A stretch of DNA of 64,000 nt, from the NCBI GenBank assembly GCA_002837195.1, contig KZ478061.1, positions 393,081 to 457,080 of the forward strand. The letters run 5' to 3'. The notes below the pieces were generated by a model. That model saw nothing but the letters and a program-made list of their open reading frames with translations, was not told the origin of the DNA and made no database searches. Shown piece by piece: positions 1-9,941 of this stretch. A program made the position numbers and the translations under genes. Position 1 is the first letter of the stretch. Each line of letters starts with the position of its first letter. The stretch comes from Enterobacterales bacterium CwR94 (GTDB taxonomy: Bacteria; Pseudomonadota; Gammaproteobacteria; Enterobacterales; Enterobacteriaceae).

Positions 1-284
1 GGCTCACTGCGGTTTTGCGGCATTTGCATCCCGCTGTCTGCATTGCGCGTGTTTTCACCCGGTGCCACGCCGCTGCCTTGTGGTGGCTGGGCAGGCAAGG
101 CCTGGGTAACCGGTGGCACCATTTCGCTGTCTTGCTCGTCGTTACTGTCCGGCACCAATGGGATCGCCGCAAACTCTTCCTTGTAATGCTTTTTCTGACC
201 GTCCAGCAGTCCCGGTAACACAATCACGCCAAGCGCCACCAGAATAACCGTGCCAACCAGTCGATTTTGAAACTTACTCGCCAC
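1..284 (-). CDS. dedD: DedD cell-division protein (N-terminal part, runs off window)
   Basis: Only the first 94 codons are present; the gene continues beyond position 1. The N-terminus (ASKFQNRLVGTVILVALGV) has a single membrane segment at about residues 8-25, followed by the conserved GLLDGQKKHYKEEFAAIPLVP block and a Pro/Gln-rich linker, which matches E. coli DedD. DedD is a septal-ring protein with a C-terminal SPOR domain that binds denuded peptidoglycan; that domain lies outside the window. The start is a GTG whose codon overlaps the end of folC by 11 nt, so the two are probably translationally coupled in a folC-dedD operon. Confidence 0.9.
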   Translation of the reverse strand, partial: MASKFQNRLVGTVILVALGVIVLPGLLDGQKKHYKEEFAAIPLVPDSNDEQDSEMVPPVTQALPAQPPQGSGVAPGENTRNADSGMQMPQNRSE

Positions 285-1542
285 TGTGACTCTCCGTTTC
301 TCGTTCTGTCATGACCGCTGCAACAGTATGGAAGGATCCACAGACTAAAACCGTATCCTGCGGTTGCGCACTGCTGATTGCCGCTCGCCACGCCTCTGCC
401 ACGCTGCTAAAGGCGTGCGCTTGAGGGAGATGAGCCACCAGTTCAGCAGCGCTGGCCCCGCGCGGTCCTTCCAGCGGTGCGCAATACCAGACGTCAATTT
501 GCGCGCGCAGGCAGGCTAAGGTCCCTGCGATATCTTTATCATGTAACATGCCCACCACGGCGTGTACCCGGCCGCGATTCGGCTGTTGTGACAAACGTTG
601 TGCCAGATACGCCGCCGCATGGGGATTGTGCGCAACGTCTAAAATCACCGTTGGCTGCTCGGCAACAATTTCGAATCGCCCAGGCAGTAATGCCTGTGGC
701 AAGCTGTGCCGCAGTGTGGCTTCCTCAACGCGTAAGCCACTGGCCCGCAAAGCCGCTAACGCGGTCGCCGCGTTTGGTAATGGCACCTGTGGCAGGGCTA
801 ACCCATTGAGCTCACCCTGCTCATCGCGGAAATCCCACCCGTCGGCATGCACGCGAATGTCCCATTGTTCGCCACGACGCAATAAGTGCGCACCGGTTTC
901 AGCAGCCACCTGCGCAATGGTGTGCGGCATATCAGGTTCGCCGACCACCGCGGGCTTATGTGCCCGAAAAATACCGGCTTTTTCACGACCAATGCTTTCG
1001 CGGTCTGGCCCCAGCCAGTCCACATGATCAAGGGCAATACTGGTGACCACCGCGACATCGGCATCAACAATGTTGGTGGCATCTAAACGCCCACCCAATC
1101 CAACTTCCAGAATAACGACATCTAACGCCGCCTGCTTAAATAACACCAGCGCAGAGAGCGTGCCAAATTCGAAGTAGGTCAGCGATGTTTCACCCCGCGC
1201 AGCCTCAATGGCAGCAAACGCAGCGGTGTGTGACGATTCAGGCAGCTCTGCGCCCTGAATGCGCACACGTTCGGTATAGCGCACTAAATGGGGAGAGCTG
1301 TAGACACCCACGCGATAACCCGCGGCCATCAGCACCGTTTCTAACGTGCGACAGGTGGTGCCTTTGCCGTTGGTCCCCGCCACGGTAAACACCATCGGCG
1401 CTGGTTTCAGCACATCAAGTTGCTGTGCAACCTGGTGAATGCGCGTTAAGCCAAGATCGATGGCTTTAGTATGGAGGTTTTCAAGATAGCAAAGCCACGT
1501 GGCCAGAGGCGACGTGGCTTGAGGAAGAGGACGCTTTTCCAT
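274..1542 (-). CDS. folC: bifunctional dihydrofolate synthase / folylpolyglutamate synthase
   Basis: This 422-aa Mur-ligase-fold enzyme adds L-glutamate to dihydropteroate to give dihydrofolate, then extends the poly-gamma-glutamate tail of tetrahydrofolate. The ATP P-loop (TVAGTNGKGTTCRTLE) is near residue 54, the central ligase domain carries LDHVDWLG, and the C-terminal domain carries ILDVAHNPHAAAYLA. Length equals the E. coli enzyme. It lies 60 nt downstream of accD and overlaps dedD by 11 nt, the same accD-folC-dedD order as E. coli. It acts in the cytoplasm in the folate pathway. Confidence 0.97.
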   Translation of the reverse strand: MEKRPLPQATSPLATWLCYLENLHTKAIDLGLTRIHQVAQQLDVLKPAPMVFTVAGTNGKGTTCRTLETVLMAAGYRVGVYSSPHLVRYTERVRIQGAELPESSHTAAFAAIEAARGETSLTYFEFGTLSALVLFKQAALDVVILEVGLGGRLDATNIVDADVAVVTSIALDHVDWLGPDRESIGREKAGIFRAHKPAVVGEPDMPHTIAQVAAETGAHLLRRGEQWDIRVHADGWDFRDEQGELNGLALPQVPLPNAATALAALRASGLRVEEATLRHSLPQALLPGRFEIVAEQPTVILDVAHNPHAAAYLAQRLSQQPNRGRVHAVVGMLHDKDIAGTLACLRAQIDVWYCAPLEGPRGASAAELVAHLPQAHAFSSVAEAWRAAISSAQPQDTVLVCGSFHTVAAVMTERETESHSGE

Positions 1543-1574
1543 GTTTCCCGTTCAACTTTTTACAGTTCATTGGA

Positions 1575-1594
1575 AACGGCCCCGTAGGGCCGTT
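1575..1594 (-). terminator. hairpin between accD and folC
   Basis: AACGGCCC and GGGCCGTT form a perfect 8-bp stem around a 4-nt CGTA loop in the 60-nt gap between accD and folC. No clear U-tract follows on the minus strand, so it is more likely an attenuating or mRNA-stabilising hairpin than a strong terminator. Confidence 0.4.
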
Positions 1595-1602
1595 GCATTG
1601 GG

Positions 1603-2514
1603 TTACGCTTCGTTGCGCTCGGGTGCTTTCTCAGCATCCAATTCGTCGACCGTCGGCTGCGGCGAAGGCAGGTTCATCATCTTCGCCAACACGCTGGCCA
1701 ACTTCAGGCGCAATTCAGGACGGCGAACGATCATATCGATAGCGCCCTTTTCAATCAGGAATTCACTGCGCTGGAAGCCCGGCGGCAGCTTTTCACGCAC
1801 GGTTTGCTCAATCACGCGCGGCCCTGCAAAGCCGATCAGTGCTTTTGGCTCAGCGATGTTGAGATCGCCCAGCATGGCGAAACTCGCCGATACACCGCCC
1901 ATGGTGGGGTCAGTCAGCACAGAGATATACGGCAAACCACGCTCCTGCATTTTGGCCAATGCAGCACTGGTTTTCGCCATTTGCATCAGCGACATCAGCG
2001 CTTCTTGCATACGGGCACCGCCGGAAGCAGAGAAGCAAATCAGCGGACAGTTATCTTCCAGCGCTTGCTCAACGGCACGCACGAAACGTGCGCCCACTAC
2101 CGAGCCCATTGATCCACCCATAAAGGCGAATTCAAACGCCGCAGCAACCACCGGTTGCTCATGCAAAGTGCCTTTCATAACGATCAGGGCATCTTTTTCG
2201 TCGGTGGCTTTTTGCGCCGCGACGATACGGTCTTTGTATTTTTTGGAATCTTTGAACTTGAGCAGATCTTTCGGCTCCAGTTCGCTTCCCAGCTCAACCG
2301 TGCTGCCTTCATCTAACAGACTCAGCAGACGATCACGACCGTGCATGCGCATGTGGTGGTCACACTTTGGACACACCTCAAGGTTACGTTCCAGCTCAGC
2401 GCGGTACAGAACCTGGCCGCAGCTGTCACATTTGGTCCATACCCCTTCCGGGATACTGGCTTTGCGCGATGGGGTTGTTGTGCTCTTATTGAGAATGCGT
2501 TCAATCCAGCTCAT
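1603..2514 (-). CDS. accD: acetyl-CoA carboxylase carboxyltransferase subunit beta
   Basis: The 303-aa beta subunit pairs with AccA to move the carboxyl group from carboxybiotin on BCCP to acetyl-CoA, giving malonyl-CoA for fatty acid synthesis. The N-terminal zinc ribbon is visible as C29-x2-C32 and C48-x2-C51. It is followed by a crotonase-type carboxyltransferase fold with [16 protein letters not shown] and [15 protein letters not shown] as the oxyanion and acyl-CoA-binding regions. The start is the ATG of [10 protein letters not shown], with AGAAGAG upstream; an upstream in-frame start would add 12 unconserved residues. E. coli AccD is 304 aa. Confidence 0.97.
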   Translation of the reverse strand: MSWIERILNKSTTTPSRKASIPEGVWTKCDSCGQVLYRAELERNLEVCPKCDHHMRMHGRDRLLSLLDEGSTVELGSELEPKDLLKFKDSKKYKDRIVAAQKATDEKDALIVMKGTLHEQPVVAAAFEFAFMGGSMGSVVGARFVRAVEQALEDNCPLICFSASGGARMQEALMSLMQMAKTSAALAKMQERGLPYISVLTDPTMGGVSASFAMLGDLNIAEPKALIGFAGPRVIEQTVREKLPPGFQRSEFLIEKGAIDMIVRRPELRLKLASVLAKMMNLPSPQPTVDELDAEKAPERNEA

Positions 2515-2980
2515 TGATGACTCTTCTTTGTGATTTGGCTGTAAAATCAATCTGTTAGTGCGATTTTAAGCATAAAAAACATGCGACATTACACCATAAA
2601 TCGCAACAACGCGCTACCTATAACTCAATGGCTTAGCCAGGGCTTGGTAAACAGCCCTTTTGCGCTTTCAGCGGCTTTGACCAACCTGCCACTCGCCTTG
2701 TCGGTTGTACAGTAATCATACGGTTAACATGACAATTTAATGACGGTGAGTAACTATTTAATTTACGTTTAGGTCACAGCGGGCTTAATGGTCGCGAGGC
2801 GGCAATCCCGATCGCCTTATCAAGTGTCATGTGTAGTACCCAACCTTTTGCCACCTGTTAACTGGGTGGCTTTTTTTTGTCCATCTCTTGCAGTCATCTA
2901 CGCTGTCATCAGCCTGCGCAGAATAGAAAACAAACAGGCCCGGCAACTGCCAGGCCTGGAGAAAGGGCTGCGGTTAAATC
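2515..2980. other. accD-dedA intergenic region, 466 nt, no protein gene
   Basis: Both flanking genes are on the minus strand, yet the gap carries two plus-strand terminator-like hairpins. One is AGGGCT/AGCCCT followed by TTTT at about 2639-2661. The other is a strong GCCACC/GGTGGC hairpin with an eight-T run at 2850-2878. A third small stem (AGGCG/CGCCT) lies near 2797-2820. No convincing ORF was found. The accD promoter should lie just upstream of 2514. An unannotated plus-strand small RNA ending at the 2850-2878 terminator is possible. Confidence 0.5.
2850..2878 (+). terminator. Rho-independent terminator on plus strand, no plus-strand gene upstream
   Basis: GCCACC (2850-2855) pairs with GGTGGC (2865-2870) and is followed immediately by eight Ts, the classic intrinsic-terminator layout. 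No plus-strand protein gene precedes it, which suggests a small RNA. Confidence 0.75.
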
Positions 2981-3643
2981 TTACTGCGGTTTTTGTTGGC
3001 GCGCCGCACGGCGATGACGCCACACTTCAATGATCCCGGGGAGAATCGACACAAAGATAATGCCAACAATCAGGAGTTTCAGGTTTTCCTGCACCACCGG
3101 TAAATCGCCAAACAAGTAACCTGCATAGGTAAATGACAAAACCCACAACAGCGCACCGGTCACGTTATAGAAGGCGAAGTGACGATAGGACATGTGACCC
3201 ATACCGGCGACAAAGGGCGCAAAGGTACGCACGATAGGCACGAAGCGCGCGAGGATAATGGTTTTTCCACCATGCTTGTCATAGAACGCGTGGGTTTTAT
3301 CCAGATAGCTACGGCGGAAGATTTTTGAATTCGGGTTGCTAAACAGCCGCTCTCCAAACAGACGTCCGATGGTGTAGTTCACCGCATCACCCAAAATGGC
3401 CGCGATGATCATTAATATCACCATCGTATGCACATTCAGATCGTTACTCGGCAGCGCGGCCAGCGCCCCCGCCACAAACAACAGCGAATCGCCCGGCAAA
3501 AATGGCGTCACCACCAGTCCGGTTTCGCAGAACAGGATCAGGAACAAAATGGCGTAAATCCACAACCCATATTGTGCCACCAGCTCCGCAAGGTGAACGT
3601 CAATATGCAGGATAAAATCGACGAGAAAACGAATCAAGTCCAT
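2981..3643 (-). CDS. dedA: DedA family inner-membrane protein
   Basis: This 220-aa protein closely resembles E. coli DedA. It has several hydrophobic segments, the family glycine/acidic motif [19 protein letters not shown] near residues 38-56, and the conserved arginine motif [18 protein letters not shown]. The DedA/VTT family acts in membrane lipid homeostasis; related members transport undecaprenyl phosphate or phosphatidylethanolamine and support proton-motive-force and envelope integrity. It lies 28 nt downstream of truA on the same strand, so the two are probably cotranscribed. The exact substrate cannot be read from sequence. Confidence 0.93.
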   Translation of the reverse strand: MDLIRFLVDFILHIDVHLAELVAQYGLWIYAILFLILFCETGLVVTPFLPGDSLLFVAGALAALPSNDLNVHTMVILMIIAAILGDAVNYTIGRLFGERLFSNPNSKIFRRSYLDKTHAFYDKHGGKTIILARFVPIVRTFAPFVAGMGHMSYRHFAFYNVTGALLWVLSFTYAGYLFGDLPVVQENLKLLIVGIIFVSILPGIIEVWRHRRAARQQKPQ

Positions 3644-3671
3644 GCGTTCTTCCTAAATAAAACAGCCTAAA

Positions 3672-4484
3672 TTAATCCTCAAGGAACAGCGGTCCCATTG
3701 GAGGACGTGGGAGCGCAAAGCGCTCAGGGTAATCAACGGAGACCAGATACAGCCCCTCCGCTTTTGCCGTTGCCGCTGCGAGCGTGCGATCTTTTGCCGC
3801 CAGCAGTTCAGCCATCCACCCCTCAGATTGGTTGCCGCAGCCAATTTCCATCAGGCTGCCAACAATGTTGCGCACCATATGGTGTACAAAAGCATTAGCC
3901 TTGATATCCACCACCACATACGCCCCGTGGCGGGAGACATTCAGGTGCATCATATTTCGCCAGGGCGTCCTTGACTGACACTGCACTGCACGAAACGACG
4001 TAAAATCGTTCTCGCCCAGCAAGCACTGTCCTGCCTGATGCATCTTCTCCGCGTCCAGCGGATGATAAAAATGGGTCACGCCGTTGCCCAGAATAGCGGG
4101 GCGCAGCCGCTGATTAAAAATCACGTAGCGATAACGCCGCGCGGTGGCACTGAAGCGGGCATGAAACTCCTCAGGCACCGCTTTCACCCAACGTACAGCG
4201 ATATCGTCGGGCAAGTTAGCATTGGCCCCCAGCGTCCAGGCTGCATCTTTACGCACTGAAGTGGTGTCAAAATGCACCACTTGCCCGGTGCCGTGCACGC
4301 CAGCGTCAGTGCGTCCGGCACAAAACACATTTACCGGATGATTCGCCACTTTGCTCAGCGCACGCTCTAAACGTTCTTGCACGCTGCGGACTTCTTGCTG
4401 TCGTTGCCAGCCATAGTAACGGCTGCCATCGTATTCAATGCCCAGCGCCAACTTATAAACCGGCGCGTCATGCTGTTGTGTCAT
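3672..4484 (-). CDS. truA: tRNA pseudouridine(38-40) synthase
   Basis: The 270-aa enzyme isomerises uridines 38, 39 and 40 of the tRNA anticodon stem-loop to pseudouridine. The catalytic aspartate is D60 in [18 protein letters not shown], the same number as in E. coli. The C-terminal half carries [17 protein letters not shown], typical of the family. Its ATG overlaps the usg stop codon by one base (TGATG), so it is translationally coupled to usg, as in the E. coli usg-truA-dedA operon. Confidence 0.97.
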   Translation of the reverse strand: MTQQHDAPVYKLALGIEYDGSRYYGWQRQQEVRSVQERLERALSKVANHPVNVFCAGRTDAGVHGTGQVVHFDTTSVRKDAAWTLGANANLPDDIAVRWVKAVPEEFHARFSATARRYRYVIFNQRLRPAILGNGVTHFYHPLDAEKMHQAGQCLLGENDFTSFRAVQCQSRTPWRNMMHLNVSRHGAYVVVDIKANAFVHHMVRNIVGSLMEIGCGNQSEGWMAELLAAKDRTLAAATAKAEGLYLVSVDYPERFALPRPPMGPLFLED

Positions 4485-5494
4485 CAGTACAGATACTCCT
4501 GCACTAATTTTTCCGCTGTTTTCACCGCCATTAATGCGCCGCCAAAACGCACATTGTCAGCAACGCTCCAGAATTGCAGCAACTCAGGTGTGCCGTAGTC
4601 GTTACGCAGTGCGCCAATGCTCAACTGATCATTGTCAGAGGCATCACTCACCGGGGTGGGAAACGCCTGCTCTTCCGTCAGATTCAACGCATCGCCGCGC
4701 GACAACTCATCCCGTGCTTCTTCGGCAGAGAGCGGACGCAGTCCCTCAAAATGCACAATTTGCGCGTTACCAAAGAACACCGGCGTCTGAACCGTACTGG
4801 CGGACAGCGGTAATCCTTCGTCCTGCATCACTTTGCGTACTTGATCCACCAGGCGACGCTCTTGCGCCACGCTGCCTTCAGGGTCAGCCAACAGCGGCAA
4901 CAGGTTAAACGCCAACTGGCGACCAAAGAAGTGCTCGTCCGCCGGTACGCCATTCAGTAAACGCGCGCTTTCACCGGCCAGTGCATCCACGGCGGCTTTG
5001 CCTGAGGCAGAAGCCGGCAGCAAATTGGTCACCTGCAGGCGACTTAACCCTGCCGCATCAACCAAAGGTTTAATAGCCGTCAGCAACTGGCACACGGTGC
5101 TATCCGCAACACTGATCACATTGCGATTACGGTAATCCGCTAAGACCTGCGGATTCACATCTGGCACCACCAGAGGGACATCCGGCTCCAAAGCAAAGGC
5201 GTCGCTGCAGTCAATCACCAAACAGCCCGCGCTGGCAGCCTCCTCAACATATTGCATTGAGGCTTGCGCGCCCGCGGCAAAAAACGCTAACTGCGCCTGC
5301 GACCAGTCAAATTCCCGCGCCTCTTCCACGCGCAGAGATTTACCGTTGAAACGCAGCACTTCACCCGCTGAACGCTCGCTGCCGAGCAACCAGAGTTCAC
5401 CTACGGGAAACTCACGGGCTTCCAGTGTTTCCAGTAAAGCGTTGCCGACCGCGCCCGTGGCACCCAGTAGCGCAATATTCCAGCCGTCAGACAT
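4484..5494 (-). CDS. usg: USG-1 protein, aspartate-semialdehyde dehydrogenase homologue
   Basis: This 336-aa protein has an N-terminal Rossmann motif ([17 protein letters not shown]) and the aspartate-semialdehyde dehydrogenase fold. Where true Asd enzymes have their catalytic cysteine in a PNCTT-type motif, this protein reads ADSTVCQ: the cysteine position is serine (S132), and a different cysteine (C135) lies three residues on. E. coli Usg also lacks the catalytic cysteine, so it is considered non-enzymatic and its function is unknown. It sits between pdxB and truA, as in E. coli. Confidence 0.93.
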   Translation of the reverse strand: MSDGWNIALLGATGAVGNALLETLEAREFPVGELWLLGSERSAGEVLRFNGKSLRVEEAREFDWSQAQLAFFAAGAQASMQYVEEAASAGCLVIDCSDAFALEPDVPLVVPDVNPQVLADYRNRNVISVADSTVCQLLTAIKPLVDAAGLSRLQVTNLLPASASGKAAVDALAGESARLLNGVPADEHFFGRQLAFNLLPLLADPEGSVAQERRLVDQVRKVMQDEGLPLSASTVQTPVFFGNAQIVHFEGLRPLSAEEARDELSRGDALNLTEEQAFPTPVSDASDNDQLSIGALRNDYGTPELLQFWSVADNVRFGGALMAVKTAEKLVQEYLY

Positions 5495-5585
5495 GTTGCT
5501 GTACTCCAGACAATGACATAAAAACAGAAGGCGGTACTAATACCGCCCTGAGGATTCAGATTACTTCCCAAAGCCTGGGAAAGAC

Positions 5586-6710
5586 TTAAGACGTTGCGTG
5601 AAAGCCCAATTGACTCAGCAGCGCGGCGGTCTCTGCATCATCGCACTCGACGTGCAGTGACGACCACTCACGACGCTCTTCATATTGCTTGCGCAGACGG
5701 TCGAATTCACCGGGCTGCCCCGCCACTTTTCGCAGCGGCGCATCATCGCGGCGCACATCATACACCAGATGCACCAATCGTTTTAGCGTTGGCTGATCGA
5801 GTTTGCCGTTCAGGCGAATATGGCTAAATTCCGGTGTGGGTAACAGACTCGCTAATGCCACCTGCTCCGGTTTACCAAGAAACGCGGTCCAGGCTTCAAA
5901 AACCTGCGTCGTGCCGCGCGCCTTGCCTTCCAGGGTATAACCCGCAATATGCGCCGTACCAATATCCACTTTTGCCAGCAGTGCCGTATTTAAGTCCGGC
6001 TCCGGCTCCCAAACATCCATCACCACGCTCAGATCATCGCGCTGATTCAGGACCGCAAGCAATGCCGTGTTATCCACCACCTCACCGCGGCACGCGTTAA
6101 TTAAAATCGTGCCGGGTTTCAGCGCCTGCAACAGTGACTGATCGGCCAAATGCAGCGTTTTATACGGGCCGTCTTTAAACAACGGCGTGTGGAACGTCAG
6201 GATATCCGCCTGTTCAACCAGTGTGGAAAGCGGCAGGAATTCGCCAGCATCACCGCGATCGGCGCGTGGTGGATCGCACAGCAGTGTGCGAATACCCAGC
6301 GCCGCCAGACGGGCCTGCAAACGTGCCCCCACGTTGCCAACACCCACAATACCCACGGTGCGATCGGTCAGGGCAAAGCCGTCACGTTCAGCCAGCAGGA
6401 GCAGCGCAGAGAAAACATACTCCACCACCGCAATCGCGTTGCAGCCCGGCGCCGCCGAAAAGGCAATCCCCTGCTCTGCCAGCCAGGCATCGTCAATATG
6501 ATCGGTGCCTGCCGTCGCTGTCCCGACAAATTTCACCGGTTTACCCTGCAGCAATTCTGCATTGACTTTGGTAATCGAACGCACCATTAAGCCATCGGCA
6601 TCTGCCAACTCGGCGACGGGCAGTGGCCGCCCGGGTACGGCAATCACTTTACCGGTACGACTAAACAATTCACGGGCGTAGGGCATGTTCTCATCGACAA
6701 GAATTTTCAC
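5586..6710 (-). CDS. pdxB: erythronate-4-phosphate dehydrogenase
   Basis: The 374-aa D-2-hydroxyacid dehydrogenase oxidises 4-phosphoerythronate in the DXP-dependent pyridoxal phosphate pathway. The NAD-binding motif [14 protein letters not shown] is near residue 118. [14 protein letters not shown] holds the catalytic Arg region, [12 protein letters not shown] the Glu and [16 protein letters not shown] the His. The C-terminal dimerisation domain contains [18 protein letters not shown]. The start is GTG with an AGGAAAA ribosome site. It heads the pdxB-usg-truA-dedA operon, 91 nt before usg. Confidence 0.97.
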   Translation of the reverse strand: MKILVDENMPYARELFSRTGKVIAVPGRPLPVAELADADGLMVRSITKVNAELLQGKPVKFVGTATAGTDHIDDAWLAEQGIAFSAAPGCNAIAVVEYVFSALLLLAERDGFALTDRTVGIVGVGNVGARLQARLAALGIRTLLCDPPRADRGDAGEFLPLSTLVEQADILTFHTPLFKDGPYKTLHLADQSLLQALKPGTILINACRGEVVDNTALLAVLNQRDDLSVVMDVWEPEPDLNTALLAKVDIGTAHIAGYTLEGKARGTTQVFEAWTAFLGKPEQVALASLLPTPEFSHIRLNGKLDQPTLKRLVHLVYDVRRDDAPLRKVAGQPGEFDRLRKQYEERREWSSLHVECDDAETAALLSQLGFHATS

Positions 6711-6783
6711 GCGGTTTTCCTGACTGGCTGCTTAACAAATGGGACCGACAGTGTGCCACGTCAGACGCCATGGGATCTATCAT

Positions 6784-7563
6784 TCAGGTGCTGCGTTGGC
6801 GATATCGCTCAGGTGTGGTGCCTGAGAGTTGCTGAAACATAACAATCAGTGCCGATGACGAGCTGTATCCAAGTTGCAGCGCGATGTCTTGTACCGTCAG
6901 CCCTTGCTCTAACAGCGAAATCGCATGCACAAAGCGCAAACGTTGCCGCCACTCGCTAAAGGTCATGCCCAATTCAGTTTGAAAACGGCGCGCCAATGTT
7001 CTTTCGGTGGTAAAAACGCGCTGCGCCCACGTGGAAAGCGGCGTGTTATCGGCGGGATCTTGCTCAAGTGCGTGTAGCATCGGGGCCAGAAAACGATCTG
7101 GCGAATGGGGTAAATAGCTCTCTTGCGGCAAGGCTTGCCGCAGTTGATCAAGCAGAACCTCACACAGTCGCTGGTCTTCCTCACTGTCAGGAAGCCCTAC
7201 CTGCCGCGCAGCGCAATCCTCAACGATGGCATGCACAATCGGGCTCACTTTCAGCAAACACGCCGTGGGCGGTAATCCCTGACACAGCTCGGCATGAATA
7301 TCCAGGGTACGGAAATGTGCCTGCTTATGGTTATAGCTGGCATGCTCTATTCCCGGAGGCACCCACACCGGGAATTCAGCAGGCGTAAGCAGGCGCTGCC
7401 CGGCCACCTGCATCTCCAGTACGTTGCACTTTACAAAGATCACTTGTCCCCACGCGTGGCAATGCGGCAGGTATTCCGTTTGGGCATTGGCCTGCTCATA
7501 GCGGAAAAAGAAGTGAAAGGCATCGCCGTGTTCTGGCTGTTGGTAAGTGAGCTGATTGATCAT
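6784..7563 (-). CDS. AraC-family regulator, NimR-like
   Basis: This 259-aa regulator has an N-terminal cupin-like sensor (YLPHCHAWGQVIFVKCNVLEM, then FPVWVPPGIEHASYNH). Its C-terminal double helix-turn-helix spans about residues 160-257, with the AraC signature VQDIALQLGYSSSSALIVMFQQLSGTTPERYR. The layout resembles the NimR/YeaM subgroup. It is transcribed divergently from an EamA exporter with a 91-nt gap, the usual arrangement for a local activator or repressor of the neighbouring transporter. The ligand is unknown. Confidence 0.85.
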   Translation of the reverse strand: MINQLTYQQPEHGDAFHFFFRYEQANAQTEYLPHCHAWGQVIFVKCNVLEMQVAGQRLLTPAEFPVWVPPGIEHASYNHKQAHFRTLDIHAELCQGLPPTACLLKVSPIVHAIVEDCAARQVGLPDSEEDQRLCEVLLDQLRQALPQESYLPHSPDRFLAPMLHALEQDPADNTPLSTWAQRVFTTERTLARRFQTELGMTFSEWRQRLRFVHAISLLEQGLTVQDIALQLGYSSSSALIVMFQQLSGTTPERYRQRST

Positions 7564-7654
7564 TGTCTGATTCGGTGAATAAGTTGTCTGATTCGCACTA
7601 TCTCATGACAAACAGACAGCAGTAAACTGCCGCCATTATTGACAGGAGTGATTT

Positions 7655-8566
7655 ATGGCGTTTTTATTTCCCCTCTTCGCGGTGTTGATTTGGTCCGTCA
7701 ACGCCATCGTGAGCAAGCTGTCGGCCGCAGCGATTGATCCAGCGGCCATCTCCTTTTACCGCTGGCTGCTGGCATTGCTGGTGATGACGCCTTTTGTGCT
7801 GCCTGGCGTATGGCGCGCCCGCGCAACGGTGCGTAAAGCCTGGTGGAAACTGTTGGTTCTGGGATTATTAGGCATGGTGCTGTACCAAAGCCTTGCTTAC
7901 TACGCCGCACAAAGTGTGAGCGCCCTGTTTATGGGCATTATTAACTCACTGATCCCTCTGCTGACCGTTTTGTTTAGCGTCGTATTACTGCGCCACGCGC
8001 CGACTCAGGGCATTGTATTGGGCAGCGTGTTGTCGCTGGGCGGACTTATTTGGTTAATCAGCGCAGGCCAGCCCGAGCTTTTGCTCACGCACGGTATTGG
8101 GCCTGGCGAGATCATGATGCTGGCAGGCTCCGCCTCCTATGCGCTGTACGGTGTACTGACTAAGCGTTGGGCCATCGCACTGCCGGGCTGGCAGAGTTTA
8201 TATGTTCAAGTGGCCTTTGGCGTGCTGCTGTTGCTTCCTGGGTTCCTGCACGCACCGGACGTCAGTTTGAATGCCAACAATATTCCACTGGTGGTATTTG
8301 CAGGCCTGTTCGCCTCACTGATGGCGCCGTTTTTGTGGATCAAAGGCGTTGCGGCGCTCGGTGCCAATAACACCAGCATTTTTATGAATCTGGCACCGGT
8401 CTTTACCGCGATCATTGCCGTGACATTTTTACATGAGCAGATGCACAGCTATCACTACATTGGCGGCGGTATCACGCTGTTGGGTGTGATGGTTTCTCAG
8501 CGCCTGCGCAAACCGGTGACGCTGAAACGTGCGGCATCGCCGGTGGCGGAAGAGCCTGTGCGCTGA
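7655..8566 (+). CDS. EamA/DMT-superfamily permease
   Basis: The 303-aa protein has ten predicted membrane segments in two EamA repeats (about residues 1-135 and 150-290), including FPLFAVLIWSVNAIVSKL at the start and PVFTAIIAVTFLHE near the end of repeat two. DMT permeases export amino acids, metabolites or toxic compounds. A good AGGAG site precedes the ATG. It is divergent from the NimR-like regulator and its last 95 nt overlap the 3' end of tctE on the other strand. The substrate cannot be assigned. Confidence 0.87.
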   Translation: MAFLFPLFAVLIWSVNAIVSKLSAAAIDPAAISFYRWLLALLVMTPFVLPGVWRARATVRKAWWKLLVLGLLGMVLYQSLAYYAAQSVSALFMGIINSLIPLLTVLFSVVLLRHAPTQGIVLGSVLSLGGLIWLISAGQPELLLTHGIGPGEIMMLAGSASYALYGVLTKRWAIALPGWQSLYVQVAFGVLLLLPGFLHAPDVSLNANNIPLVVFAGLFASLMAPFLWIKGVAALGANNTSIFMNLAPVFTAIIAVTFLHEQMHSYHYIGGGITLLGVMVSQRLRKPVTLKRAASPVAEEPVR

Positions 8567-9941
8567 AATCGATGGTCACCCGCAGCCCTCCCAATGTCGG
8601 GCTGCGGGAGAGTATCGGCTGTGTGCCGTGCCATGCGGTAATGTCTTTGACCAGCGCCAACCCGAGCCCGCTGCCCGCTACCGGCTCTTCATGAGTCAAA
8701 CGATGAAAGGCGGCCATGGCGTGTTGCTGCTGATCCCGCGCAATGCCCGGCCCACTGTCTTCCACCACACAGTGCCCATTCGTCACACTGACCGTCACGA
8801 TCCCGGCCACCGGCGAGTATTTCAACGCGTTGTCCAGCAAATTAGCCAGCAATTCGGCCAATAGCAGCGCATCGCCCTGAATCCAATACTGTTCATCACC
8901 TTCATAGCCCAAATCGATCTGCCGACTACGTGCCTGTGTCATGCGCAGTAAACACGCCTCTTGCGCTAAAACCACCAGATCAAGACGCTGTTGCGGTGGA
9001 CGATTTTGCTGGTGAGCACGCAAGCGGGAGAGCTGAAGTAAGCGGTCGGTTAACGCGATGGTGTCATCCAGTGTGCTACGCATGCCCTGTAAGCTCTCTT
9101 GCCGGTGCGCGGGATCGCGGCTTTTCAACGCCAGAGATACCTGCGTTTTCAGGATGGTCAACGGCGTGCGCAATTGATGGGAAGCATCGGCACTAAAGCG
9201 CGCTTGCCGCGCCATCATCTCCTGCAACCGCGCCTGATAACAGTTCAAGGCGCTCAGCAACGGCTGCATTTCTGCCCACGGAATCACTGCGGGCAGCGGA
9301 GAGTGATCGCTGCCATCACGCCGCATCAAAATACCCGATAGCTGGCGCAGTGGTCGCAATACGCGCCGGAGCATCAGTGCCACTAATAACAGTGCCACCA
9401 GCACCAATGCGCCCTGACTGGCGATGGCAGTCAATAATAAACGGCGGGCAAAGGCCTCGCGAGAGGTCAAGGTTTCGGCGACCAGAATCAGCGCCATGCC
9501 TTCAAAACCTGCTTCACTGACGGGCTGCCACAAGGCTGCTACCCGGATAGGCAACGCGCGGTAACGCGCATCATAAAAATGCACCAGCGCCGGATAATGG
9601 GGCGAGAGCGAGGTACTGGCAGGAACAGAAGGAAGGTCATCAAATCCCGACAGCGTATGGCCATCCGGGGCAATGACCTGATAGTAAAGCTGGTCGTTCA
9701 TGTTGCGCTCAAAGCTATCCAGCACCACCCAGGGCACATCCACCTCTAATCGCCCCTGCTGCACACGCAATCTTTCCGCGACCGTTCGCGCCGACGCCAG
9801 CAGTGAGCGGTCATAGGCCTGGGTTGCGGCGGCAGAGGCACTTTGGTAATGCGTCCAGACAGATAAGCCCCACAGCACACAAAGCGGTAAGCCAAACCAC
9901 AACAGCAGTTGCCCGCGCAGAGTGCGGATCACGGTTGACAC
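8472..9941 (-). CDS. tctE: sensor histidine kinase TctE
   Basis: This 489-aa inner-membrane kinase pairs with TctD to sense tricarboxylates. Two membrane segments (about residues 10-30 and 168-190) flank a periplasmic sensor. Next come the H-box DASHQLRTPLT with H255, the N-box NLLDNALKYSP, and the G-boxes VEDSGPGIA and GSGLGLALVKD. The kinase core ends at F459, and the last 30 residues (a Pro/Ala-rich tail) are encoded entirely inside the overlap with the convergent EamA gene. The start overlaps tctD by 13 nt, so the pair forms an operon. Confidence 0.9.
   Translation of the reverse strand: MSTVIRTLRGQLLLWFGLPLCVLWGLSVWTHYQSASAAATQAYDRSLLASARTVAERLRVQQGRLEVDVPWVVLDSFERNMNDQLYYQVIAPDGHTLSGFDDLPSVPASTSLSPHYPALVHFYDARYRALPIRVAALWQPVSEAGFEGMALILVAETLTSREAFARRLLLTAIASQGALVLVALLLVALMLRRVLRPLRQLSGILMRRDGSDHSPLPAVIPWAEMQPLLSALNCYQARLQEMMARQARFSADASHQLRTPLTILKTQVSLALKSRDPAHRQESLQGMRSTLDDTIALTDRLLQLSRLRAHQQNRPPQQRLDLVVLAQEACLLRMTQARSRQIDLGYEGDEQYWIQGDALLLAELLANLLDNALKYSPVAGIVTVSVTNGHCVVEDSGPGIARDQQQHAMAAFHRLTHEEPVAGSGLGLALVKDITAWHGTQPILSRSPTLGGLRVTIDFSAQALPPPAMPHVSASPVCAGAEKPSHPTA

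Noticed and set aside
548..1027. 159-aa plus-strand ORF opposite folC
   Set aside because: It lies entirely within folC on the other strand, has Ser/Cys/Arg-rich shadow composition and no ribosome site.
1541..2533. 330-aa plus-strand ORF opposite accD
   Set aside because: Mirror of accD in the antisense frame; composition is typical of a shadow and accD is certain.
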